This document shows positions 34,452-43,819 of a stretch of 64,000 nt of DNA, piece after piece (position 1 is the stretch's first letter; each line of letters begins with the position of its first letter). Origin of the DNA: SZUA-152 sp964401355 (GTDB lineage: Bacteria > Pseudomonadota > Gammaproteobacteria > SZUA-152); contig CAYNYJ010000004.1 in NCBI GenBank assembly GCA_964401355.1, positions 7,093 to 71,092 of the forward strand, given 5' to 3'. Both the position numbers and the translations under genes were made by a program. A model generated the notes under the pieces. That model saw nothing but the letters and a program-made list of their open reading frames with translations, was not told where the DNA came from and searched no databases.

Positions 34452-36509
34452 TCAGGAGGCAGCGACGGCCTTTCGATCAGGCTTTTGTAACGGTGCCAGA
34501 GGCGTATTAATTCCCTCAAGAATGCCGTTGATAGTTGCTAACTGCGACATCAATTCATCACCCTGTTTTTCCAAACTGGCAATATTATCGGAAAGCTTTT
34601 CGCGCGAATTTTTAATTTTTTGCAGATTAGCCAAACGCTTTTCCAGTTGCACCTTGCGCTCTTTAATTCGAGCGGCCAGTGGCCGCATCACTGAGCCCGC
34701 CCAATCCTCGGCATCCTGATTAGCTCGAAAATATATGTTACGTGCATGGCTCACCATGGATACGATAAATTTCTTTACCACAAAACTTTGCTCAGTCATC
34801 GCCGTCATCGAGCTATCTCTGAATTCACCCGCTTTTTTATAGAGCTGATCCAATTCCCGGGAATATCGCGCTGTAGTAAATAGCGTAGGATTCAAATTGT
34901 TAAAACCATGATCGTCGCGAAAACGGTCATATATCGACTGCACAATACCATTTGATTTTTCGGCCTGGTAATTCACTTGTGTCATTGCATCCCTGGCATT
35001 TTCAAAAAAATCTCTCATGCCTTTTTTCAGGCCGTGAGTTGTCCAGCTCTCCACCATATCTGTGCGCGTTTTTGAGATCATCTGATCCAGGCTATCCAAA
35101 CCCAGGGCTTCTATTAATGCCACTAGCTGCCGCTTTAGCACATGACGGCTGGTCTGAAAGTTTTCCACATCTTTTTGATAAATACCCTGTTCGGTGCGCA
35201 ATTTTTGCATAGTTTCCATCAGCACATCGGCGCTCTTGCCCGACAAGGAACGCAACTCGTCTAATTGCTGGTGTATCGCTTCGTGGCGCTCGGTCAACAC
35301 GCCACGCGTGATTTCTACCAACGAGCCAATACGCGACACAATATTCTCACGGACCAAATGCTGTTTAGCCGGTAACACATCGTCCGACAGCGTCGCCTCC
35401 AAGGCCAGCAGACCGCTCTTTTCCAACAATTCTTCGTTGCCTTTTATGCGCGCCAACAACCCTTTTTGTGCAGAGACGGGATAGACGGTGCTGGCTTCAA
35501 TATTCAGTAGCTGCGCGGTTTTCTCGACTTGAGCCTGAATGTTGGCATTGTTAGTGGCTTCATCTTGCAGCTCATCCCACAGGGTATCGATTTTATTCAG
35601 CACCACAATCAGCCCGCCACTTTCGTGATTTTCACGAAATGACTGAGCATGCTGACGCCAGATCTCCATGTCAGTTTTCGTCGCCCCGGTATCGGCGGCT
35701 AACACAAAAATGACAGCCTGCGCGTTGGGCAACATATCCATGGTCAGTTCCGGTTCCGCACCCATAGCATTAAGCCCCGGCGTGTCGAGAATCACCAAGC
35801 CTTGTTTCAATAAGGGGTGTGGAAAGCTGATCATCACATGCCGCCACATGGGGATTTCAATGCTCGTCGGCGACACTTCACACTGCTCAAATTCTTCTTT
35901 GGAATACAGGCCCAATTTAATCGCGCTCTCTACCGGCACCTTTTTAGTTTTCACAATCTCCTTGAAGGACTCCACCATGTGCTCAGGAGAATCTACGTCC
36001 AAGTCAGTATTGATCCAATTGTCGGGGTCTTGCTTGTATTCGCTGATGCTGGTGTCTTCAAGACGTGTCTCGATGGGCAACATGCGAATATAGGGTTTTT
36101 CAGTTTTGCTGTCGTGGAACAATTCGGTCGGACACATGGTGGTGCGGCCTGCGGAGGAGGGCAACAAGCGACGCTGATAATTCGCAAAAAAGATGGCGTT
36201 GATGAGCTCCGTTTTACCGCGAGAAAATTCTGCAGCAAAACCGATGGTAATGTGGTCCGAATCCAACGCATCAAGAATTTCGTACATGCGCAGATCATCT
36301 TCGGGACTACTCATTTCATGATCCGCAAGCCACTCACGATACGCCTTGATCTGGCTGATCATGTCTTCTTTCCAGCGACTATAGGCTTCTAATTGTTCGG
36401 TAAATTGGTCTTTTGCCATGCCTGTTTCTACTCGCATTTTGTCAATAAAATCCATGCACACCGGAACAGCACCGTGCACGGACAACATCTCGCTATCAAT
36501 AACGGCCAT
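34452..36509 (-). CDS. Dynamin-like large GTPase
   Basis: The ATG at 36509 gives 685 residues; a TTG seven codons upstream is an alternative. G1 is AAEFSRGKTE (about 92-101), G3 DTPGLN at 242-247, and G4 NKID at 305-308. The C-terminal 330 residues are mainly long helices with coiled-coil character (LEKRLANLQKIKNSREKLSDN). No membrane helix is visible. Bacterial dynamin-like proteins remodel or protect membranes, and some act against phage. It has no partner dynamin gene nearby. The 202 bp upstream (36530-36732) and 254 bp downstream show nothing recognisable. Confidence 0.85.
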   Translation of the reverse strand: MAVIDSEMLSVHGAVPVCMDFIDKMRVETGMAKDQFTEQLEAYSRWKEDMISQIKAYREWLADHEMSSPEDDLRMYEILDALDSDHITIGFAAEFSRGKTELINAIFFANYQRRLLPSSAGRTTMCPTELFHDSKTEKPYIRMLPIETRLEDTSISEYKQDPDNWINTDLDVDSPEHMVESFKEIVKTKKVPVESAIKLGLYSKEEFEQCEVSPTSIEIPMWRHVMISFPHPLLKQGLVILDTPGLNAMGAEPELTMDMLPNAQAVIFVLAADTGATKTDMEIWRQHAQSFRENHESGGLIVVLNKIDTLWDELQDEATNNANIQAQVEKTAQLLNIEASTVYPVSAQKGLLARIKGNEELLEKSGLLALEATLSDDVLPAKQHLVRENIVSRIGSLVEITRGVLTERHEAIHQQLDELRSLSGKSADVLMETMQKLRTEQGIYQKDVENFQTSRHVLKRQLVALIEALGLDSLDQMISKTRTDMVESWTTHGLKKGMRDFFENARDAMTQVNYQAEKSNGIVQSIYDRFRDDHGFNNLNPTLFTTARYSRELDQLYKKAGEFRDSSMTAMTEQSFVVKKFIVSMVSHARNIYFRANQDAEDWAGSVMRPLAARIKERKVQLEKRLANLQKIKNSREKLSDNIASLEKQGDELMSQLATINGILEGINTPLAPLQKPDRKAVAAS

Positions 36510-36732
36510 TCTCGAGGGAAGTTTAGTCAAAGTCCTGCGGTGACGAGGGACTCCGACCAGCGGTTCAAATCAGCCCGTCAACGGCCTATTCTTCAGCCAG
36601 CATGGTATGAATCAACAGTGAATAGCCAAGGATCGTTTGCTCGCATGATAATGACGCTCGCCTTAGGTGACATCCGCACTGACCGTTCCAGGACATCGTC
36701 ATCCCAGCAATACCAGCCTAGCTGATCCACAC

Positions 36733-37317
36733 TCACCCAAAAGCCAGGCTGCGGCCAAGATCACTGATCGGAGCCACCAGCAAAAGGGTAAGGACTTGAA
36801 TGCCGATCATCACCACGATGGGCGACAAATCAAAACCGTGAATCGGCGGCAGCACGCGCCGTGCCCGGCCCAGCAAAGGTTCATTGAGGCTGTACAACAG
36901 CGCTACCGCTGGATTATAGCCACCGGGGCTCACCCAACTGAGTATCACCTGAATCAATATGGTAAAGAAAAATATCTGTAACAGCAGCGCCAGCAACTCC
37001 GCAAAAGCCAACACCACCAAGCCACCCAGGTGAAAACTCAAACCGGCAATTAGGCCAATAACAAACAACTCCAGCATTTGCAATGCCAGCATCAGTACCA
37101 CGGAGGCCATATCGATACCCCCGACGCTGGGGATCATGCGCCGCAACGGCACCAGTGGGGGATTAGTCACTTTCACCAGAAACTGGGAAACCGGGTTATA
37201 AAAATCCGCCCTCACCACCGCGAGCATGAAGCGGATCATCACCGCGCCGATGTACAGGCCAAATAACGTCTGCACCAAAAACACACCGGCATTCCCGGCG
37301 TAGGAACCTCCCATCAT
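36733..37317 (-). CDS. yggT: YggT-family membrane protein
   Basis: The 194-residue protein has two copies of the YggT domain, each with two membrane helices: RADFYNPVSQFLVKVTNPPL in the first half and GYNPAVALLYSLNEPLLGRA in the second. The family is linked to osmotic stress and is usually encoded beside proC, as here. Its ATG overlaps the proC stop by 4 bp, indicating coupling. Confidence 0.92.
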   Translation of the reverse strand: MMGGSYAGNAGVFLVQTLFGLYIGAVMIRFMLAVVRADFYNPVSQFLVKVTNPPLVPLRRMIPSVGGIDMASVVLMLALQMLELFVIGLIAGLSFHLGGLVVLAFAELLALLLQIFFFTILIQVILSWVSPGGYNPAVALLYSLNEPLLGRARRVLPPIHGFDLSPIVVMIGIQVLTLLLVAPISDLGRSLAFG

Positions 37318-38171
37318 ACGTCTCCCCTCTCGTCACCTAGCTCAGATGCCAGTTCCCGTGAGCGATCGAATGCCGCCTTGAGAACCTGCCCCATGATTTG
37401 ATCAATGTCGTTTTCGGCCATCACCCGCAGACCCTGTTCCGTAGTACCACCGGGTGAGGTCACCCGCTCCCGCAAAGTGGCGGGAGACTCGCTGCTCTCC
37501 ATCGCCATTTTGGCCGCACCCAAGGCAGTTTGCAGGGTCAGCAAACGAGCCGTCTGCGGTGGCAGACCCAATTTAGTACCAGCAGTCTCCATCGCTTCCA
37601 TGATGCGAAAGAAATAGGCAGGACCGCTGCCGGACAAGGCCGTTACCGCGTCCATTTGTCCTTCTTCCTGCACCCACAGGGTGAGTCCAGCAGCACGCAG
37701 AATGGATTCCGCCAAATCCCGTTGTTCATCACTGACCGATTCACTGGCGTACAGGCCAATAGCCCCGGTCTGCACCAGGGCCGGGGTATTAGGCATCGCC
37801 CGCACCACGGCAACGGACTTGGCGCCTTCAGCATCACCACCCAGCCAACGATTGAGATCGGCACTGCGGATCCCGGCGGCAATGGTAATGACCAGCGGTT
37901 GGTGTTGCTGCACTGCCGGCGCCAGCTCTTGCGCCACAGACTTCAGCACCTGCGGCTTGACCGCCAGTACCACCACGTCTGCCTTGGTAATTGCCGCCAC
38001 GTTGTCCTCCGTGGTGTATACCCCAAAATGGGCAGCAAGGCTTTCACGATTGCGGGCATTGGGATCGGCTACTGTGATCTGCCCGGAATGCAGGTTTTCG
38101 GTCAGCAGGCCACCGATCAGACTGGCGGCCATATTGCCACCGCCGATGAAGGTCAAGGTTATATTTTTCAT
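37314..38171 (-). CDS. proC: Pyrroline-5-carboxylate reductase
   Basis: ProC catalyses the last step of proline synthesis, using NAD(P)H. The dinucleotide fold starts TFIGGGNMAASLIGGL. The C-terminal signature ALSGSGPAYFFRIMEAM and the block LRERVTSPGGTTEQGL are diagnostic. Length is 285 residues. It is in the order yggS-proC-yggT. The 71-bp gap to yggS is extremely AT-rich, made of short A and T runs, and may hold a promoter. Confidence 0.96.
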   Translation of the reverse strand: MKNITLTFIGGGNMAASLIGGLLTENLHSGQITVADPNARNRESLAAHFGVYTTEDNVAAITKADVVVLAVKPQVLKSVAQELAPAVQQHQPLVITIAAGIRSADLNRWLGGDAEGAKSVAVVRAMPNTPALVQTGAIGLYASESVSDEQRDLAESILRAAGLTLWVQEEGQMDAVTALSGSGPAYFFRIMEAMETAGTKLGLPPQTARLLTLQTALGAAKMAMESSESPATLRERVTSPGGTTEQGLRVMAENDIDQIMGQVLKAAFDRSRELASELGDERGDV

Positions 38172-38242
38172 GGTGAGCTTCTTTTAAAATAGTTTTTTAA
38201 AAACAGTTTTCTTAAAATTAAACTTTTAATGTGTACAGCACA

Positions 38243-39052
38243 TTAACCGTGCGGCCCAGCGTTCGTCATCCGCGTCCGGGAACCAAAAATATCGCGACCA
38301 ATACGCACGATGGTCGCGCCTTCAGCAATCGCCATCTCCAAATCTGTCGACATCCCCATGGACAGTGTATCCCAGTGTTGCCAGCCTCCCTGACTTCCGT
38401 CCACGCGTTGTTCCGTCCCTGGTTCCGTCTGCTCATCCGGGTGGTGGGTATTTTTCAACAGTGTAAAGGCCTCGGACACGGCATGAAAGGCCGCGCGCTG
38501 TTGCGTGGGATCTTTGCTTGCCGCGGGAATTGCCATCAGGCCGCGCAAACGCAGGCGCGGCATCTGCGCCACCAGCGCGGCCAGCGCCGGCAGTTCATCC
38601 AACGTGACGCCTGACTTACTGGCTTCAACACTCACATTAACCTGTAAACACACATTCAATGGTGGCAGCCCGGCGGGACGTTGTTCGTTGAGCCGTCGCG
38701 CAATTTTCGGCCGGTCAACGCTGTGCACCCAATGAAAATTTTTTGCAATGGCAGAAGTTTTGTTGGACTGGATGGGCCCAATGAAGTGCCACTGCACATC
38801 ATGCCCAGACAAACCCTCGATTTTATCGACGGCCTCCTGCACGTAATTTTCCCCGAAGGCGGGGGCAACACCCGCAACGGCCAATTCCAGCAGGGCGCTG
38901 ATTTCCTCGACCGGCTGGGTTTTACTCACCGGCAGGATTTGCACCGAGCCAACCGGCCGTCCGAATTGCCGCTCTGCGGCACGCACCCTCGCCACCACTT
39001 CACGCAGGCGCTGTTCCAGGTTCATCTTGCCGCTGGGGCCATTCTCAGGCAT
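38243..39052 (-). CDS. yggS: YggS-family pyridoxal phosphate homeostasis protein
   Basis: This is the PLP-binding TIM-barrel protein (PLPBP) that keeps free PLP and amino-acid pools balanced. The PLP lysine is in LPVSKTQP; FGENYVQEAVDKI, WHFIGPIQSNK and LSMGMSTDLEMAIAEG are the other signatures. The ATG at 39052 is used; ATG 39025 (MNLEQRL) aligns better with other YggS N-termini and may be the true start. There is an insertion of about 25 residues rich in Glu, Gln and His before the LSMGMS motif (residues near 210-235), which is unusual. It is divergent from pilT. Confidence 0.94.
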   Translation of the reverse strand: MPENGPSGKMNLEQRLREVVARVRAAERQFGRPVGSVQILPVSKTQPVEEISALLELAVAGVAPAFGENYVQEAVDKIEGLSGHDVQWHFIGPIQSNKTSAIAKNFHWVHSVDRPKIARRLNEQRPAGLPPLNVCLQVNVSVEASKSGVTLDELPALAALVAQMPRLRLRGLMAIPAASKDPTQQRAAFHAVSEAFTLLKNTHHPDEQTEPGTEQRVDGSQGGWQHWDTLSMGMSTDLEMAIAEGATIVRIGRDIFGSRTRMTNAGPHG

Positions 39053-39268
39053 GGTCAATTCACTTCCGCTTGGGGTGTTTTATGACAACTTCGTCAAAGA
39101 CGGGGACGATAAAGAATTTTACACTATCGGTCGCTATTTATTGTCATCACGGCTTTCGACGCTTAAGTGACTAATGATGTGTCACATGGTAATGAGTAAC
39201 GATAGCGAGCAAAACAACGGGCACGACGACCCGCGACAAAAACAACGAAACGCATTGCAGGAGACCCG

Positions 39269-40306
39269 ATGGATATCTCAGAATTGCTGGCCTTCAGCGT
39301 CAAAAACAACGCATCCGACTTGCACCTCTCCGCCGGAGAGCCACCGATGATCCGTGTCGATGGCGAAATCCGCCGCATCAACGTACCGCACATGGATCAC
39401 AAAACCGTGCACGCGCTGATCTACGACATCATGAATGACCGCCAGCGCAAGGATTATGAAGAATTCCTCGAGGTCGATTTTTCATTCGAAATTCCTGATC
39501 TGGCCCGCTTTCGTGTCAACGCCTTTAATCACCAACGTGGTGCCGGTGCAGTTTTCCGGACCATTCCCAGCATCATCCTCAATTTCGAACAGCTGGGCTG
39601 CCCGGCCATCTTCGCCGACATTGCCGATACACCTCGCGGCCTGGTGCTGGTCACCGGACCCACCGGCTCGGGTAAATCCACTACCCTGGCGGCCATGGTG
39701 GATTACAAAAACGACAGCGAACACGCTCATATCCTCACCATCGAGGACCCCATCGAATTTGTCCACAAATCAAAAAAATGTCTGATTAACCAACGTGAAG
39801 TACACCGTCACACCTTAGGCTTCAACGAAGCCCTGCGCTCGGCGCTGCGCGAAGATCCCGATGTGATTCTGGTGGGCGAAATGCGTGACCCGGAAACCAT
39901 TCGTCTAGCGCTAACTGCAGCCGAAACCGGCCATCTGGTATTTGGCACCCTGCACACCAGTTCTGCCGCCAAAACCATTGACCGTATCATCGACGTGTTC
40001 CCAGCGGCAGAAAAAGAAATGGTGCGTTCGATGTTGTCCGAATCCCTGCGCGCGGTTATTTCACAGACCCTGCTTAAAAAAGTCGGTGGCGGCCGTGTCG
40101 CGGCCCACGAAATCATGATTGCCAATCCGGCGATTCGTAACCTGATTCGTGAGGCCAAAGTCGCGCAGATGTATTCCGCCATCCAGACCGGTCAGGGCAG
40201 CGGCATGAAGACCCTCGACCAGGATCTGCAAGCATTATTGAAAAAGGGCATCATCACCAAGCAGGAAGCCGCGTCCAAGGCGGTGAATAAAGACACCTTC
40301 CTGTGA
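39269..40306 (+). CDS. pilT: Type IV pilus retraction ATPase PilT
   Basis: PilT is the hexameric motor that depolymerises type IV pili for twitching motility and DNA uptake. Walker A is GPTGSGKST, the Asp box is ILTIEDPIEF, Walker B is VILVGEMRDPETI, the His box follows at GHLVFGTLHTSSA, and the PilT-specific AIRNLIREAK motif is present. The ATG at 39269 is preceded by CAGGAG. Length of 345 residues matches P. aeruginosa PilT (344). Confidence 0.97.
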   Translation: MDISELLAFSVKNNASDLHLSAGEPPMIRVDGEIRRINVPHMDHKTVHALIYDIMNDRQRKDYEEFLEVDFSFEIPDLARFRVNAFNHQRGAGAVFRTIPSIILNFEQLGCPAIFADIADTPRGLVLVTGPTGSGKSTTLAAMVDYKNDSEHAHILTIEDPIEFVHKSKKCLINQREVHRHTLGFNEALRSALREDPDVILVGEMRDPETIRLALTAAETGHLVFGTLHTSSAAKTIDRIIDVFPAAEKEMVRSMLSESLRAVISQTLLKKVGGGRVAAHEIMIANPAIRNLIREAKVAQMYSAIQTGQGSGMKTLDQDLQALLKKGIITKQEAASKAVNKDTFL

Positions 40307-40310
40307 TAGA

Positions 40311-40442
40311 GGGTATAAGCGATGCAAGCTGGGAAGATTTACCTGAATGCAGGATCATTTTTTATTGCACAAGCGTTCAACAGGTTTAATGGACAACGCA
40401 GGCCACTTTAACTCATGAGTCGGCAAGCGTTAGCTTATACCC
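40311..40442. repeat. Ten-bp inverted repeat spanning the pilT-pilU gap
   Basis: GGGTATAAGC (40311-40320) and GCTTATACCC (40433-40442) are perfect inverted repeats that enclose 112 bp. They begin 5 bp after the pilT stop and end 29 bp before pilU. They could base-pair in the pilT-pilU transcript or be the ends of a small inserted element. Confidence 0.45.
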
Positions 40443-40471
40443 CGTAAACCCTCAGGGATAAATCGTCACCC

Positions 40472-41626
40472 ATGCCAGCAAAACCTTATAATATTATTCA
40501 GGATTTTCAGGCGCTACTGAAAGTTATGATTCGCAAAGAGGCATCGGACCTGTTCCTGACGGCGGGGCTTCCGGCCAGCCTCAAGATTAACGGCGAGATT
40601 TCACCCATCTCCGACGCCCCGCTAAATGGCGACCAGGTGCGCAAGCTGGCAATCTCACTGATGAGCGATCCGCAGCGCAACGAATTTGAGCACACCCTGG
40701 AATGCAATTTTGCCATTGACCCAGCGGATACCGGTCGCTTTCGCGTCAATATATTTCAGCAGAAAAATCACGTCGGCATCGTACTGCGCCGCATCAAGAC
40801 AGACATTCCCACCTTTGAAGAACTTCAGGTACCTGAAGCACTGGCGGAACTGTGCATGGCCAAGCGCGGCCTGATTATTATCGCTGGTGCCACCGGCACC
40901 GGCAAATCCAGCACCCTAGCCGCGATGATTGGGCAGCGCAACCGCAACAGTCATGGCCACATTATTACCGTTGAAGACCCCATTGAATACGTGCACGAAC
41001 ACGATGGCTGCATCATCACCCAACGTGAAGTAGGCGTTGACACCATCAGCTTCGAAGCGGCGTTACGCAACACCCTGCGGCAGGCACCAGATGTAATTCT
41101 CATCGGTGAAATTCGCACCCGGGAAACCATGGAACACGCCATCGCCTTTGCCGAGACCGGCCATCTGTGTCTCACCACGCTGCACGCCAATAACGCCAAT
41201 CAGGCGCTGGATCGTATTATTAATTTTTTCCCCAAAGACCGCCGCGAGCAAACCCTGTTGGATTTATCGCTTAATCTGCGCGCCATCATCGGCCAACAGC
41301 TGATCCCCACCAAGGATAAAACCGGCCGCTGTGCCGCCATCGAAATTCTCATCAACACACCGCTGGTCAGCCAACTGATTCGTGAAGGCAGTGTCACTGA
41401 ACTCAAAGAGGTCATGGGTAAGTCGAACCAGCAAGGTATGAATACCTTCGACCAGGCCCTCTACGAACTCTACAAAGCTAAAAAGATTTCTTACGATGAT
41501 GCCTTGCACCACGCCGACTCTGCCAATGAACTACGACTCATGATCAAGCTGGGCAACAAGGCCAGCGTCAAAAACATGAGTAATGCGCTCAGTGGGGTCA
41601 GGCTGTTGGGCGTGGATGATAAATAG
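40472..41626 (+). CDS. pilU: Type IV pilus retraction ATPase accessory protein PilU
   Basis: PilU is the PilT paralogue that adds force to pilus retraction. Walker A is GATGTGKSS, the Asp box HIITVEDPIEYVHEHDGC and the Walker B/His region VILIGEIRTRETMEHAIAFAETGHL match Pseudomonas PilU. The C-terminal segment YDDALHHADSANELRLMIKL is PilU-specific and absent from PilT. Length is 384 residues. The upstream purine run AGGGAT is 13 nt from the ATG, a long spacing. It is convergent with pyrK, with 6 bp between stops. Confidence 0.96.
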   Translation: MPAKPYNIIQDFQALLKVMIRKEASDLFLTAGLPASLKINGEISPISDAPLNGDQVRKLAISLMSDPQRNEFEHTLECNFAIDPADTGRFRVNIFQQKNHVGIVLRRIKTDIPTFEELQVPEALAELCMAKRGLIIIAGATGTGKSSTLAAMIGQRNRNSHGHIITVEDPIEYVHEHDGCIITQREVGVDTISFEAALRNTLRQAPDVILIGEIRTRETMEHAIAFAETGHLCLTTLHANNANQALDRIINFFPKDRREQTLLDLSLNLRAIIGQQLIPTKDKTGRCAAIEILINTPLVSQLIREGSVTELKEVMGKSNQQGMNTFDQALYELYKAKKISYDDALHHADSANELRLMIKLGNKASVKNMSNALSGVRLLGVDDK

Positions 41627-41632
41627 GCGGGA

Positions 41633-42508
41633 TTATACTGCCGGGAACACCGCGTTCGCCTCAAACACCGGTCCATCCACGCAAACACGTTTCATCGCCG
41701 GGCCACTGTCTGTCTGCACCTCCACGGTACAACCGGCACAACCCCCCACCGCACAGGCCATGAATTCTTCCAGTGACACCTGACAGGGTAAATGATATTC
41801 CCGCGCCAATCGGGCGACGGCTTCCAACATCGGGTGCGGGCCACAGGCGAACACCGCGACTTCTTTACGCTGTTCTACGCTGAGCGCATCCAACCAGGTG
41901 CGCGCCAGATCGGTCACATAACCTTCAAAGCATCCCGCATAGCCCTGTAAACTGGCGAGCCGTGAGGGGATACCCCAATCGTCCATCAAGGGCATCGCCG
42001 CAATCACCTCGCTGGGCACACCGGGCACCATCAACTTCGACGGCTGCGCTTTGAACGGAAACGGCACCTCTGAACCCATGATTACAAACGGATCGTAGGC
42101 ACCTTTGATTTCCCGCAGGGCGTCGGCCAGAAACACCATGGGTGGAATGCCCACGCCGCCGCCAATCAACAGCGGGCGCGAGTGCTTCATGTGCGGTGTG
42201 AACGGCATGCCAATGGGGCCCATCACGGAAAGCACATCGTCTTTTTTACGCATCGCCAACAGACGCGTTCCCTCGCCCAGCACCTTGAACAGAAAATCCA
42301 CCCAGCCGGCCTTAGCGCTAACCCGCATGATCGATAGCGGTCGGCGCATCGGCAAGGCCGGGTCACATTGAATATGGGCAAACTGCCCGGGCAGCGCGCA
42401 CGCTGCCATCTGCGGGGCGTACAGACGCAAAATGACTTGCTCACCCGGATGATGTTCGCATTCCAGGATTTTGGCGTCTTCAACAAAAATGGTATCGCGG
42501 TGGGTCAT
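41633..42508 (-). CDS. pyrK: Dihydroorotate dehydrogenase electron-transfer subunit (PyrK-like)
   Basis: PyrK passes electrons from class 1B dihydroorotate dehydrogenase to NAD through FAD and a [2Fe-2S] cluster. The FAD motif is MRRPLSIMRV, the NAD site GGGVGIPPMVFLADAL, and the cluster ligands are CAVGGCAGC plus the Cys in KRVCVDGP. The ATG at 42508 gives 291 residues. It is the last gene of the pyrR-pyrB-pyrC' cluster. No class 1B pyrD is in the window; most gammaproteobacteria use quinone-linked PyrD, so the true partner is uncertain. Confidence 0.85.
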   Translation of the reverse strand: MTHRDTIFVEDAKILECEHHPGEQVILRLYAPQMAACALPGQFAHIQCDPALPMRRPLSIMRVSAKAGWVDFLFKVLGEGTRLLAMRKKDDVLSVMGPIGMPFTPHMKHSRPLLIGGGVGIPPMVFLADALREIKGAYDPFVIMGSEVPFPFKAQPSKLMVPGVPSEVIAAMPLMDDWGIPSRLASLQGYAGCFEGYVTDLARTWLDALSVEQRKEVAVFACGPHPMLEAVARLAREYHLPCQVSLEEFMACAVGGCAGCTVEVQTDSGPAMKRVCVDGPVFEANAVFPAV

Positions 42509-42541
42509 ATTCAGTACCGAGGTTCGAATCACTAGGAAAAA

Positions 42542-43819
42542 TCAGGCTTTGACGTTAAACACCAGGTGCCCGGCGAGTAAAGTATGGGTTACACGGCCCT
42601 TGAATTCCCAGCCCAGGAAGGGCGAATTCTTTCCTTGGCTCCACATCGTCTCAGGGCTGAGCTGCCAGTATTGCTCGGGATCAAAGATGCACACATCGGC
42701 GCTATCACCTTCAGCAAGACCCGCGTCCAAACCGATAATCTCGGCAGGTGCTTGAGTCAGGCTGGCAATCGCCTTCGACAAACTCAACACACCCTCATCC
42801 ACCAGTCGCAACGTTAAGGGCAACAGCGTTTCCAAGCCACTGATGCCAGGTTCGCTGGAGGGAAACGGTGCCAGTTTGGCATCCAGATCGTGCGGCTGGT
42901 GATCCGAGCAAATCGCACTGATGGTTCCGGTTTGCAGGGCCGCGCGCAGACCGTCGCGGTCGCGCTGGGTGCGCAGCGGCGGCTGCACATGGCATTGGCT
43001 GTCAAAAAAACCAATGTCCATTTCGGTGAGAAACAGGTGGTGCGCAGTGACGTCCGCAGTCACCGGTAGGCCATCGTATCGGGCACGCGCAATCATTTTC
43101 ACCGCTCGCTCACTGGAGAGCTGACAGAAATGGGCACGCACCCCGGTCTGTTCGATGAGATGCAACTCGCGCGCCACGGCGATGGTTTCTGCGGACTCGG
43201 GAATGCCGGGCAGCCCCAAGCGCACGCTCACCGCCCCTTCGTGCGCACAACCCTCAGCGGCCAGCCACGGGTCTTGCGCATGCAAAAACACCGGCAGGTT
43301 TTGGCTTGCGGCATATTCCATGGCACGACGCATCACTTCGGTACTGCGAATCGCCACCGAGGCATTGCTGACGCCGACACAACCGGCCTCTTTCAGTGCA
43401 CTCATTTCCGCCAGCTGTTCGCCTTGTAGATTTTGAGTCAAGGCTCCCAGCGACACGACGCGCGCAAACCCGGCCTGATCCGCACGATGGCGAATCAAAT
43501 CCACCACCGCCGGAGTATCCGTTATCGGATAAGTGTCGGGCGGACAGACCAGGGTGGTGATGCCCGCTCTGGCGGCGGCCCGGGTTTCACTGGCGATGGT
43601 CGCCTTGTTTTCCTGACCCGGCTCACGCAGGCGCGCATGCAGATCCACCAGGCCGGGACAGACGATTTGGCCCTGCGCGTCGATAATTTTCGCCGCGTCA
43701 AAGCTGGCCGGTGCATTGCCCACGGCCAACACTTTGCCAGCGGCAATGTGCAGATCCGTCACTTGATCCACGCTGTTGACCGGGTCGATGAGGCGGCCGC
43801 CCACGATGGAAATTTTCAT
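42542..43819 (-). CDS. pyrX: Dihydroorotase-like protein PyrC' (probably catalytically inactive)
   Basis: The 425-residue protein is a class I dihydroorotase fold. The metal motif HXH reads D59-L-H61-A-R63 (DLHARLREPG): the second His is Arg. Other regions are kept (NLPVFLHAQDP, VTAHHLFL, SDHQPHD), but ligands are incomplete. In P. aeruginosa an inactive homologue forms a dodecamer with PyrB and is needed for its assembly. The gene overlaps pyrB by 4 bp, supporting the same role here; an active dihydroorotase should be encoded elsewhere. Confidence 0.88.
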   Translation of the reverse strand: MKISIVGGRLIDPVNSVDQVTDLHIAAGKVLAVGNAPASFDAAKIIDAQGQIVCPGLVDLHARLREPGQENKATIASETRAAARAGITTLVCPPDTYPITDTPAVVDLIRHRADQAGFARVVSLGALTQNLQGEQLAEMSALKEAGCVGVSNASVAIRSTEVMRRAMEYAASQNLPVFLHAQDPWLAAEGCAHEGAVSVRLGLPGIPESAETIAVARELHLIEQTGVRAHFCQLSSERAVKMIARARYDGLPVTADVTAHHLFLTEMDIGFFDSQCHVQPPLRTQRDRDGLRAALQTGTISAICSDHQPHDLDAKLAPFPSSEPGISGLETLLPLTLRLVDEGVLSLSKAIASLTQAPAEIIGLDAGLAEGDSADVCIFDPEQYWQLSPETMWSQGKNSPFLGWEFKGRVTHTLLAGHLVFNVKA

